DNA of 53,371 bases from an uncultured Christensenella sp. (GTDB taxonomy: Bacteria; Bacillota; Clostridia; Christensenellales; Pumilibacteraceae). The position numbers were made by a program, and so were the translations under genes. Each line of letters opens with the position of its first letter. Within the stretch, counting starts at the first letter, position 1. The stretch spans positions 1-53,371 of the forward strand of contig CATLGX010000006.1 in NCBI GenBank assembly GCA_949948785.1. Reading direction: 5' to 3'. Below the pieces are notes generated by a model. It searched no databases, was not told where the DNA came from, and worked only from the letters and a program-made list of their open reading frames with translations. Below are positions 42,468-50,197 of the stretch, in pieces.

Positions 42468-44219
42468 ATGAAAAATATAAATCTTACCGTCAACGGCGTA
42501 CCCGTAACAGTGCCCGAGGGCACGCGCATACTCGACGCGGCTATCAAAGCGGGGTTTAAAGTGCCCACGCTGTGTTACATGAAAGACTTGTGCAACGAGT
42601 CCAGCTGCCGCGTGTGCGTCGTTGAGATTAAGGGCAATCGCAAACTTATGACGGCTTGCTCGACGGTCGTTTCAGAGGGCATGGAAGTACTGACGAATAC
42701 GCCCAAGGTTCGCGCGTCCAGAAAGATAACGCTCGAACTCATGCTCAGCAACCATCATAAAGAATGTCTCAGTTGCGTGAGAAGCGGCAACTGCGAGCTT
42801 CAAACGCTTGCAAACGAGTACGGCTGCGACGCCGAAAAGTACGAAGGCGCTATGAACTCGTACGACGTGGACGACGCAACGGAGTACCTCGTCCGCGACA
42901 ATAACAAGTGCATACTTTGCCGCAGATGCGTAGCGGCGTGCAACAAAGTTCAGACCGTCGGCGTAATCGACGCGGGCAACCGCGGCTTTGCGACGCGCAT
43001 AGCCAGCCCGTTTGAAAAAGACCTCGGCGGAGTGCCGTGCGTCGCTTGCGGACAGTGCATAAACGTTTGCCCGACGGGCGCGTTGCGCGAAAAAGACAGC
43101 ATAAAAGCAGTCGAAAAATTGCTTGCCGACCCCGAAAAGACGGTAATCGTCGGAACGGCGCCGTCCGTCCGCGCCGCGCTCGGCGAGGAGTTCGGCTATC
43201 CTATCGGCACGGATACCGAGGGCAGAATGGTCGCCGCGCTCAAAGCAATCGGCTTCGACAAAGTGTTCGACGTCGATATGGCGGCGGATATGACGATAAT
43301 GGAAGAGGGAACGGAATTTATTTCCCGTCTCAACGACAAAAACGCCGTTCTTCCCATGATAACTTCGTGCAGCGCGGGCTGGGTTCGGTTTATCGAGTTT
43401 AACTATCCCGAGCTTTTGCCGCACCTTTCGACGTGCAAGTCGCCGCAACAGATGTTCGGCGCAATCATGAAAACATACTACGCCAAGAAAATCGGCGTCG
43501 CCCCCGAGAATATCGCGGTCGTAACCGTCATGCCGTGCATTGCAAAGAAGTTTGAAAAACTGCGCGACGACGAGTGCGCCGCCGGCGCGGGAATTCCCGA
43601 TATCGACGAGTCTATAACCACACGCGAGCTTGCGCGAATGATAAAGAACTACGGCATAAACTTCAATGCGCTCGACCCTAAAACCGAGTTTGACAATCCC
43701 ATCGGCAAGGGCAGTACCGCAGGTCTGATTTTCGGAGCAACGGGCGGCGTTATGGAAGCCGCGCTCCGAACCGTGGCGGAAACGGTAACGGGCGAGACGT
43801 TGGAAAATATCGACTTCAAAGCGACGCGCGGTACGAAAGGCATAAAGGAAGCGACGATAACGCTTGCCGGCAAGCAGATAAATATCTGCGTCGCCAGCGG
43901 CTTGGCCAACGCGCGCAAGATAATGGACGATATTAAAGCCGGAAAGAGCAAGTACCACTTTATCGAAATCATGGCTTGCCCCGGCGGTTGCGTAAACGGC
44001 GGCGGTCAGCCGATAGTCAGCAGCGAAAAGCGCAATCTCGTTGACGTAGCCAAAACGCGCGCCGGCGTTCTTTACAAGAAAGACAAAAAGGACGCGCTCA
44101 GAAAATCTCACGACAATCCCGTCGTGAACACTCTGTACGGCGACTACTTCGAAAAACCCAACAGCCACGTTGCGCACAAAACGCTCCATACGAGCTACGT
44201 AAAACGCAACAGATATTAA
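42468..44219 (+). CDS. hydA: [FeFe]-hydrogenase catalytic subunit (bifurcating type)
   Basis: 583 residues. N-terminal plant-type [2Fe-2S] domain, a His-Cys3 [4Fe-4S] site (HHKECLSCVRSGNCEL), two [4Fe-4S] sites (CILCRRCVAAC, CVACGQCINVC), then the H-cluster domain and small-subunit tail. H-cluster motif 2 is MPCIAKKFE and motif 3 is EIMACPGGCVNGGGQP, both canonical. Motif 1 reads TSCSAGW (C301, S302, A303) instead of TSCCPxW, so the cysteine that relays protons in standard enzymes is serine. It interconverts H2 with protons and electrons. A terminator follows. Confidence 0.94.
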   Translation: MKNINLTVNGVPVTVPEGTRILDAAIKAGFKVPTLCYMKDLCNESSCRVCVVEIKGNRKLMTACSTVVSEGMEVLTNTPKVRASRKITLELMLSNHHKECLSCVRSGNCELQTLANEYGCDAEKYEGAMNSYDVDDATEYLVRDNNKCILCRRCVAACNKVQTVGVIDAGNRGFATRIASPFEKDLGGVPCVACGQCINVCPTGALREKDSIKAVEKLLADPEKTVIVGTAPSVRAALGEEFGYPIGTDTEGRMVAALKAIGFDKVFDVDMAADMTIMEEGTEFISRLNDKNAVLPMITSCSAGWVRFIEFNYPELLPHLSTCKSPQQMFGAIMKTYYAKKIGVAPENIAVVTVMPCIAKKFEKLRDDECAAGAGIPDIDESITTRELARMIKNYGINFNALDPKTEFDNPIGKGSTAGLIFGATGGVMEAALRTVAETVTGETLENIDFKATRGTKGIKEATITLAGKQINICVASGLANARKIMDDIKAGKSKYHFIEIMACPGGCVNGGGQPIVSSEKRNLVDVAKTRAGVLYKKDKKDALRKSHDNPVVNTLYGDYFEKPNSHVAHKTLHTSYVKRNRY

Positions 44220-44233
44220 ATCCGTTATTATTT

Positions 44234-44268
44234 AAGGACGCTCTCGTATATGCGAAAGCGTCCTTTTT
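44234..44268 (+). terminator. Terminator of the hydrogenase operon
   Basis: AAGGACGCT (44234-44242) pairs with AGCGTCCTT (44257-44265), extended inward by TCG/CGA, followed by a T-run. Confidence 0.88.
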
Positions 44269-44345
44269 CATATTTCATAATCCGATTATTGCGCTATGAA
44301 AACAGCGCACGGCAAATCGGAAATGCCGTTTGCGTGTTTTCCGCT

Positions 44346-44555
44346 TTAATAATCGCGCAAGCCGAGAATATAATCCGCCGAAAAACCGAGTTCCTTACAA
44401 AGCCTCGCAAACGTAGTGAGAGACGGCAGTTTGTCCGTGGTTGCGTACTGCGTTACCATTTCCGAACTTACGCCTATGCGCGCGGCGATTTCCACCGTTG
44501 TAAGCCCGCTACCGCGCAGTTCCTCTTTAAGTCGGCTTTTTATTATTGATTGCAT
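44346..44555 (-). CDS. XRE-family HTH transcriptional regulator
   Basis: 69 residues: a helix-turn-helix (TTVEIAARIGVSSEMVTQYATTDKLPS) with a short C-terminal helix ending in DYILGLRDY, as in Cro/C1 repressors. The ATG follows AGGGGGA. It is transcribed leftward from a likely TATAAT at 44591-44586 with a poor -35. Two inverted repeats with TAACC/GGTTA half-sites lie between it and the divergent rightward promoter, the probable operators of this protein. Confidence 0.88.
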   Translation of the reverse strand: MQSIIKSRLKEELRGSGLTTVEIAARIGVSSEMVTQYATTDKLPSLTTFARLCKELGFSADYILGLRDY

Positions 44556-44620
44556 ATAGTTCCCCCTTTTTGATTGCCGTCGTATATTATAGTTTTTAAG
44601 TTCCGTTAAAATTTTATCAC

Positions 44621-44633
44621 TAACCGACGGTTA
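44621..44633. promoter_or_regulatory. Operator with TAACC/GGTTA half-sites (distal copy)
   Basis: TAACC-GAC-GGTTA, 23 bp from the second copy at 44644-44660, centre to centre about 25 bp. The near two-turn spacing on one face suggests cooperative binding of two dimers. Confidence 0.7.
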
Positions 44634-44638
44634 ATTGC

Positions 44639-44667
44639 TTGACACTAACCAATGGTTAGTTTATAAT
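44639..44667 (+). promoter_or_regulatory. Consensus promoter with operator in its spacer
   Basis: TTGACA (44639-44644), 17 bp, TATAAT (44662-44667), both perfect. The palindrome ACTAACCAATGGTTAGT (44644-44660) fills the spacer, so the adjacent XRE protein would exclude polymerase. The transcript would start near 44674. Confidence 0.88.
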
Positions 44668-44671
44668 AAAA

Positions 44672-44776
44672 GCGCCGGTACATATCGGCGCCGTTGATTT
44701 GTTGCCTCCCAGCGCAAATACGGGATAGGGGAGCGCGTGCCGAGCGGCGCGCGTTTCCGTTTGCGGAAACGCGCGC
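44672..44776 (+). ncRNA. Hairpin-rich leader or small RNA under XRE control
   Basis: Three hairpins in series and no ORF of note: GCGCCG/CGGCGC (44672-44677, 44686-44691), CTCCC/GGGAG (44706-44710, 44729-44733), and a 13-bp perfect GC-rich stem (44747-44759 with 44764-44776, loop TTTG). A T-tract lies about 11 bases beyond the last stem. A separate promoter (44785-44814) follows for the phosphoesterase, so this segment may be an independent RNA. No Rfam family is recognised. Confidence 0.45.
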
Positions 44777-44784
44777 ATGATTGC

Positions 44785-44814
44785 TTGATTTTTCGGAGCT
44801 GAATATGGTATATT
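44785..44814 (+). promoter_or_regulatory. Proximal promoter before the metallophosphoesterase
   Basis: TTGATT (44785-44790), 18-bp spacer, TATATT (44809-44814). An ATG at 44822 follows seven bases later and opens a 19-codon frame (44822-44881) that overlaps the start of the phosphoesterase. Confidence 0.55.
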
Positions 44815-44871
44815 TTCGCATATGGAAAAATATGCGGAACATAAGGCATCCGACGCGACGCGAGCGTGCGT

Positions 44872-45993
44872 ATGTGGATAGCGATTTTCTCGGCGGCGAT
44901 TATTTTCGCAGTCGGTTGTTTTGCTTACTTGTGCAGGCGGATATATAAGCTGATGCCCGAAACGGTGGTTGCGCCTGCCGTAAAACACGGCAAACTTTTT
45001 CGCATGTTTGCCGTTGTGTATTCGTTATTGCTGTGCTTTGTGCTGTCGGCGATTTTTCTCGACGCTATAAACGCTTTGCTCGTTTTCGTGCATCTCGTCG
45101 TGTTTCTTGTAGTATTCGACGTGATATTTTATATTATCAAACGCGTGCGAAAAAAATCGTTTCGATTCGATTTTTCGTTTGTATCGGCAATTATCGCGAC
45201 GGCGGTTTATCTTACGGTCGGATATGTGCTTGCAAACACGGTTTCGGCTACGCGATATGCGTTGAGCACCGAAAAACATGTAGGAGACTTCCGCGTTGTA
45301 ATGTTTGCGGACTCCCATGTCGGAACGACGTTTGACGGTGCGGAACTTAACCGATACGTATCGCGGATGAACGCTTATAATTCGGACGTCGTAATTATTG
45401 CGGGCGATTACGTTGACGACGATACGTCGCTCGCCGACATGCGCGATGCTTGCCGCGCGCTCGGTCGGCTTAAAACTCGTTTCGGCGTTTATTTCGTTTT
45501 CGGCAATCACGACGCGGGATATTACGACAATTCGAAGCGCGGTTACGATGCCGACGACCTCGCGCGCGAACTTGAAAATAACGGAGTTTCCGTTATCGAG
45601 GATGAAGCGGTATTGATAGACGACAGAATTTATATCGTCGGACGGCGCGATAAATCGGCAGAGAGTAAGGGTGAAAAACGCGAAGATATGAAAAGTCTGA
45701 CGTTCGGGCTCGATAAATCAAAGTATATAATAGTCGCCGACCATCAACCGGTCGATTACGAAAAACAAAAAAACGTCGTCGACCTCGTTTTGTCGGGGCA
45801 TACCCACGGCGGGCAAATGTTCCCGATTGGTTTGGTCAGCGACATGTTCGGTTTAAACGACCTTGTATACGGGCACGAGCGCCGAGCCGACACGGATTTT
45901 ATCGTAACATCCGGAATATCGGATTGGGCGTTTAAGTTCAAGATAGGTTGTCGGTCGGAATTTACTGTAATAGACATTCGCGAAAAGACGTGA
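44872..45993 (+). CDS. Membrane-bound metallophosphoesterase (YkuE/YaeI type)
   Basis: 373 residues from ATG 44872 (a GTG at 44866 is possible). Four membrane segments (about 1-130) precede a calcineurin-like phosphoesterase domain with all metal motifs: FADSHVG, GDYVDD, GNHDAGYY, DHQP and GHTHGGQ. Relatives cleave lipid-linked or cyclic phosphoesters at the membrane; the substrate here is unknown. No Shine-Dalgarno site; a 19-codon frame overlaps the start, suggesting coupled translation. Possibly under the XRE-controlled promoter upstream. Confidence 0.88.
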   Translation: MWIAIFSAAIIFAVGCFAYLCRRIYKLMPETVVAPAVKHGKLFRMFAVVYSLLLCFVLSAIFLDAINALLVFVHLVVFLVVFDVIFYIIKRVRKKSFRFDFSFVSAIIATAVYLTVGYVLANTVSATRYALSTEKHVGDFRVVMFADSHVGTTFDGAELNRYVSRMNAYNSDVVIIAGDYVDDDTSLADMRDACRALGRLKTRFGVYFVFGNHDAGYYDNSKRGYDADDLARELENNGVSVIEDEAVLIDDRIYIVGRRDKSAESKGEKREDMKSLTFGLDKSKYIIVADHQPVDYEKQKNVVDLVLSGHTHGGQMFPIGLVSDMFGLNDLVYGHERRADTDFIVTSGISDWAFKFKIGCRSEFTVIDIREKT

Positions 45994-46024
45994 TGTTTAG
46001 CCAAATTGCAAAGCGAAAAAACAG

Positions 46025-46053
46025 TTGATTTAATGTAACGATTGTTGTATAAT
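46025..46053 (+). promoter_or_regulatory. Promoter of the yggS-sepF-lspA-rluD-pyr run
   Basis: TTGATT (46025-46030), 17-bp spacer, TATAAT (46048-46053). Tight spacing of all following genes suggests that one long transcript can start here. Confidence 0.75.
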
Positions 46054-46072
46054 ATATGCGAGGATTTCCGCT

Positions 46073-46099
46073 ATGCCGAGAATTACGTCTGTACTATGA
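46073..46099 (+). CDS. 8-residue upstream ORF coupled to yggS
   Basis: ATG 46073 with GAGG nine bases upstream encodes MPRITSVL, and its stop TGA overlaps the yggS start as ATGA. The yggS ATG has no ribosome site of its own, so ribosomes probably reach it by termination-reinitiation. The peptide itself has no recognised function. Confidence 0.4.
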   Translation: MPRITSVL

Positions 46100-46782
46100 A
46101 TATCGACGGGCTTAAACGCAATCTCGACGCGGTGTTGTCCGCAGTCGAAAAAACGGCATCTCGCGTCGGACGTTCGGTTACGGTTGTCGCCGCGACAAAA
46201 ACCGTGAGTGCGCAAACGGTATCGGAGCTTGTCGGTTTCGGCTTAAAAGACGTCGGAGAAAACCGCGTGCAGGAATATCTCGCGAAGAAAGACGGCGTTA
46301 AAGGCGCGAATTGGCACTTTATAGGCACATTGCAGCGCAATAAGGCAAAGTACCTTGTCGGCGACGTCGCTCTTATACAGTCGGTGTCGAATGTCGCTCT
46401 CGCCGAGGAAATAGACGCCATTGCCGCAAAGCGCGGTGTCGTTCAGCCAATACTCGCGGAACTTAACGCGGCGGACGAAGAGTGCAAGACGGGCGCAAAA
46501 TCTTACGAGATAGAGCGTCTTATCGAGGTAGCGTCCGCACTGCGCAACGTGGAACTACGGGGACTTATGGCTGTTCCGCCGATTGGAGCGGGCGACGAAG
46601 TTTATCGGTACGTTTACGGCGTTTACGAGAAATACCGCGGCGGTGCGTTCGATATTTTGTCGGTGGGCATGAGCGGAGACTTCGAGCGCGCGATTGAGAA
46701 CGGAAGCAACATGGTGCGGATAGGCTCTGCGATTTTCGGGTCGCGCCCGCCGCTCGCACATAAAATACAAGAGGAGAAATAA
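46096..46782 (+). CDS. yggS: YggS-family pyridoxal-phosphate homeostasis protein
   Basis: 228 residues, alanine-racemase-like TIM barrel without the second domain. PLP lysine K35 in VAATKTVS, followed by GENRVQEYLAK, WHFIGTLQRNK and the phosphate site SVGMSGDFERAIENGSNMVRIGSAIFG. It binds and buffers PLP in the cytosol. As in Bacillus (ylmE) it directly precedes sepF. I chose ATG 46096 because the family match starts there. Confidence 0.92.
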   Translation: MNIDGLKRNLDAVLSAVEKTASRVGRSVTVVAATKTVSAQTVSELVGFGLKDVGENRVQEYLAKKDGVKGANWHFIGTLQRNKAKYLVGDVALIQSVSNVALAEEIDAIAAKRGVVQPILAELNAADEECKTGAKSYEIERLIEVASALRNVELRGLMAVPPIGAGDEVYRYVYGVYEKYRGGAFDILSVGMSGDFERAIENGSNMVRIGSAIFGSRPPLAHKIQEEK

Positions 46783-46788
46783 GCGAAT

Positions 46789-47361
46789 ATGCCGAACGAC
46801 GATTTCGATACGTTTCTGTGGCGTGCGAGCAATTACAAGGGCGGCAAGCCCGAGATTTTCGAGGACACGCACGACGAGTACGACAATTATGTCGGCGACA
46901 AAAAGAAGAAGCAGCAAAACGCTTTCGGTTACACGCAGCCGTCTTATGCCGCGCCGCAACAGCAGGCATATCCGCAGTTTCCGCAGAAATCGGATTCGGT
47001 TACCAAGATTGAACGCGATTTGGTAAATCCTCCGAAGTTTCAGTATTACGACGTGCCTGCGCCCGAAAAAAAGGCGGCGCCGCTTCCCAAAGTCGACCAG
47101 TTCATTTCTCCGCGGTTATATCAAAACATCGTGCTTTACACTCCGCGCAACGCGTCGGACGTAGAGCGTCTGATAGACTATATGCGTCGCCGCGAGCCTG
47201 CTATCGTGGACCTTGACCCCATATCTGACACCGAGGACGCGCAGCGGGTGCTCGACTTCACGTCGGGCGCCGTGTATGCGTTGGGCGGCAGAGTTATATC
47301 CATCAAGACAAACATGTTCCTCATTGTGCCGGAAGGCATAGAGGTGGCAAAACCCGAGTAA
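46789..47361 (+). CDS. sepF: Cell division protein SepF
   Basis: 190 residues. Its N-terminus is a short amphipathic segment (DDFDTFLWRASN), less clearly helical than the usual membrane-binding one, followed by a Gln/Pro-rich linker (about 40-95) and the SepF core (IVDLDPISDTEDAQRVLDFTSGAVYALGG). SepF polymers tether FtsZ to the membrane and shape the septum. It lies 6 bases after yggS. Confidence 0.92.
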   Translation: MPNDDFDTFLWRASNYKGGKPEIFEDTHDEYDNYVGDKKKKQQNAFGYTQPSYAAPQQQAYPQFPQKSDSVTKIERDLVNPPKFQYYDVPAPEKKAAPLPKVDQFISPRLYQNIVLYTPRNASDVERLIDYMRRREPAIVDLDPISDTEDAQRVLDFTSGAVYALGGRVISIKTNMFLIVPEGIEVAKPE

Positions 47362-47400
47362 AACGCCCGATATAAAAATAAGCGCAAATTCGGAGTGCGA

Positions 47401-48360
47401 ATGGCTAACGAAAACAAATCGACATTCAAAGATAAACTGCGCGCCTTTTGGGCGGTTGTGAAACGCTGTGCAAAACGCGTGTGGGCGTATCTCAAAGTTG
47501 CGAAAATGGAGTACATCGTCATGCTCTCTCTTTTCGCGTTAGATTTGATTTCCAAAGCGATAATCGACGCCACTATGACCCCGGGCGACACGATAGTAAT
47601 AAGCCCGTACGTTTTGCAGTTCCACTACACGCACAATCCAAACGCCGCGTTCGGCTCGGGATTTTTGAAAGATTGGTTCGGCGCGCTCGGCGCGCGCATA
47701 TTCTTCTGCGTGTTCGCCGTAGCGGCGTCGGTTGTGTTTATCCTTATATTGATAAGGCATAAAGGCGGGAATAAACTGTTCCGCATCGCGCTCGCCATGC
47801 TTGTCGCGGGCGCAATGGGCAACTGTATCGACAGGTGGGCGCTTTCGTACGTGCGCGATTTTATACAGTTTGTATACTTCGGACTGACTATTGCCGGCAG
47901 CAAGACTTTTTATGTGTTCAACATCGCGGATGCGGAACTCGTTATAGGCGTGATACTCGTCATAATATACTTTATATTCGTATATAAAGATAAAAGCAGC
48001 GAGAAAAAGCATGCGAAGCGGGCAAAGGCGAACGCCGTCGCCGCATCGGCGGACGGCGCGAACACGGATTCCGTTGCCGGCGGCGAAACTGACAACGGCG
48101 GCGAGAACGTCGACGGCGGCGAAAATCTTGCCGACGGCTTGGAGTCGGATGCAATAGAGCGGAACGAAGCGGAGACCGAAGAGAACGGGCAATCTTCATT
48201 TTCATCCGACGGGCAGTCCTTTGCCGACGGAGATTGCGAAAATGCCGACGTTTCGGAAACGCCGGAAGAAGAGTGTAATAGCGAAATCGCGGATGCGGCG
48301 GAGACGTCGGAACAAGACGGCGAAGCAAAAGACGACGGGGGCGGCGCAGACGGAAAATGA
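47401..48360 (+). CDS. lspA: Lipoprotein signal peptidase with long acidic tail
   Basis: 319 residues, about twice the family's usual 150-170. A basic N-terminal extension (1-35) and four membrane helices carry the aspartyl dyad: D153 in NCIDRWALSYVRDFI and D177 in FNIAD. It cleaves prolipoprotein signal peptides and would process the lipoprotein phosphatase at 17317. Residues about 201-319 are an Asp/Glu/Gly/Ala-rich, probably disordered cytoplasmic tail not found in standard LspA. ATG 47401 fits GGAG at 5 bases. The stop overlaps rluD as ATGA. Confidence 0.92.
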   Translation: MANENKSTFKDKLRAFWAVVKRCAKRVWAYLKVAKMEYIVMLSLFALDLISKAIIDATMTPGDTIVISPYVLQFHYTHNPNAAFGSGFLKDWFGALGARIFFCVFAVAASVVFILILIRHKGGNKLFRIALAMLVAGAMGNCIDRWALSYVRDFIQFVYFGLTIAGSKTFYVFNIADAELVIGVILVIIYFIFVYKDKSSEKKHAKRAKANAVAASADGANTDSVAGGETDNGGENVDGGENLADGLESDAIERNEAETEENGQSSFSSDGQSFADGDCENADVSETPEEECNSEIADAAETSEQDGEAKDDGGGADGK

Positions 48361-49274
48361 CGACAGTGTACTGCACCGAAGGCGGCTCGCGTCTGGACGT
48401 TTTTTTGGCGGACGAGACAGAACTGACGCGCTCGCACATAAAACGACTAATCGAGACGGGAAAAGTGTTTGTCGGCGGCAGTGCCGCGGTTAAGGCGGGA
48501 CAAGCCGTAAAGACGGGCGACGAAGTGTCTTTCGACGACGCGTCCGACGATTGCGAGATTGTCGCTGAGAATATTGCGCTCGACGTTATTTACGAGGACG
48601 ACGATTTGGCTGTCGTAAATAAGCAGCGCAATTTGGTGGTTCACCCGGGTGCGGGCAACCGTACGGGAACGCTCGTCAACGCATTGAAATATCGTTACGG
48701 CGACGGACTGTCGTCGGCATACGGCGCGGCGCGCGCCGGTATTGTGCACAGATTGGATAAAGACACGACGGGACTTATCGTTGTGGCGCGGAACGATTTC
48801 GCTCACGCGCGGCTGTCGGCGCAGTTTGCCGAACGCACAGTAAAAAAATCGTACCGCGCAATCGCGGACGGCAATTTCAAGGCCGACAGCGGCACGGTGG
48901 AAAACAACATCGGGCGGGATAAGCACAACAGGCTTAAAATGGCGGTCGTGCCCGACGGCAGGCACGCGGTTACGCGATACAGCGTGCTCGAACGGTTCGA
49001 AAAAAACTGCTATTGCGAGTTCGAACTTTTGACGGGGCGCACACACCAGATTCGCGTGCATTGCGCGTATCTCGGTCATCCCGTTTCATGCGATGCGCTG
49101 TATGGCGGAAGCATGAAACTCGGCGTGAGCGGACAGCTTTTGCATTCGTATAGCATAGCGTTTTCGCACCCGCGCGACGGCAGAGTAATGAGCTTTGCGG
49201 CGGATGAACCGACAGACTTTAAAGCCGCGCTCACGCGCTTGCGTAAAAGTGCGGACGCTAAGGAGAACGTATGA
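48357..49274 (+). CDS. rluD: RluA/RluD-family 23S rRNA pseudouridine synthase
   Basis: 305 residues. An N-terminal S4 RNA-binding domain (SRLDVFLADETELTRSHIKR) precedes the catalytic domain with HRLDKDTTGL (catalytic Asp) and LLTGRTHQIRVH. It isomerises uridines in 23S rRNA; the exact site cannot be told from sequence. Overlaps lspA and pyrB by four bases each, the same lspA-rluD-pyr order as Bacillus. Confidence 0.92.
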   Translation: MTTVYCTEGGSRLDVFLADETELTRSHIKRLIETGKVFVGGSAAVKAGQAVKTGDEVSFDDASDDCEIVAENIALDVIYEDDDLAVVNKQRNLVVHPGAGNRTGTLVNALKYRYGDGLSSAYGAARAGIVHRLDKDTTGLIVVARNDFAHARLSAQFAERTVKKSYRAIADGNFKADSGTVENNIGRDKHNRLKMAVVPDGRHAVTRYSVLERFEKNCYCEFELLTGRTHQIRVHCAYLGHPVSCDALYGGSMKLGVSGQLLHSYSIAFSHPRDGRVMSFAADEPTDFKAALTRLRKSADAKENV

Positions 49275-50179
49275 AAAGAAAGGACATTCTCGGAATCAAA
49301 GATTTATCGAAATCGGAGATAAACGAGCTTCTTTCCGAAGCGGAAAAAATGCGCGGACATATCGACCGCCGCGAACGTTTATCCGTATTGTCGGGAAAGA
49401 CGGTTGCGACGCTGTTTTACGAGAATTCGACGCGCACGCGCAATTCTTTCGATATGGCGGCGAAAAACCTCGGCGCTTCGACCATGGGTATTTCCGTCGC
49501 TACTTCGTCTGTACAGAAAGGCGAATCGCTAATCGATACGGGCAAAACTCTCGTTGCGATAGGCGTCGATGCGATAGCTATACGGCACAGCGCGGCAGGT
49601 GCGCCGCGCCTGCTTGCCGAGAACGTGCCGATTAGCGTATTGAACGCGGGCGACGGGCAGGCGGAACATCCGTCGCAGGCGCTTTTGGACGTGTTCACGG
49701 CAAAGCGACATTTCGGCGACCTCGCGGGGCTTAAAGCCGTTATCGTCGGCGATATCAAGCATTCGCGCGTGGCGCGAAGCGACGTTCTCGCTTTTACGAA
49801 ACTCGGCGCGAGCGTTACGGTTTGCGCGCCGCACACCCTTCTTCCCGACGCGATAGAGGAAATGGGTGCGGCGGTCGAAACGGATTTCGACAAGGCGATA
49901 ACCGACGCTAATGTCATAATGCCGCTCCGCATACAGCTCGAACGCATGCACGGCGCGTACTTCTCCACAATCGAAGAGTACCGCGAATACTACGGCGTTA
50001 CGGAACGGCGGTTGGAGCGCGCGGCGGCGGACTCGGTCGTCATGCACCCTGCGCCCATAAACCGCGGTGCGGAAATAGACGGCGACGTAGCCGACGGGGT
50101 CAAGAGCCTTATAGAAGAGCAGATGACAAACGGCGTTGCCGTGCGCATGGCTATGCTCAACTGTCTGTTGTCGGCTTAA
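49271..50179 (+). CDS. pyrB: Aspartate carbamoyltransferase catalytic subunit
   Basis: 302 residues. It joins carbamoyl phosphate and aspartate in pyrimidine synthesis. Carbamoyl-phosphate site STRTRNSFD, HPSQALLD, and aspartate-site MPLRIQLER and HPAPINRG are present. AGGAGA precedes the ATG, which overlaps the rluD stop. No pyrR gene or pyr attenuator precedes it, unlike Bacillus; overlap with rluD leaves no room for one. Carbamoyl phosphate comes from the distant carA/carB-dapF. Confidence 0.96.
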   Translation: MKRKDILGIKDLSKSEINELLSEAEKMRGHIDRRERLSVLSGKTVATLFYENSTRTRNSFDMAAKNLGASTMGISVATSSVQKGESLIDTGKTLVAIGVDAIAIRHSAAGAPRLLAENVPISVLNAGDGQAEHPSQALLDVFTAKRHFGDLAGLKAVIVGDIKHSRVARSDVLAFTKLGASVTVCAPHTLLPDAIEEMGAAVETDFDKAITDANVIMPLRIQLERMHGAYFSTIEEYREYYGVTERRLERAAADSVVMHPAPINRGAEIDGDVADGVKSLIEEQMTNGVAVRMAMLNCLLSA

Positions 50180-50197
50180 CATCGAGGAGGATTTATC

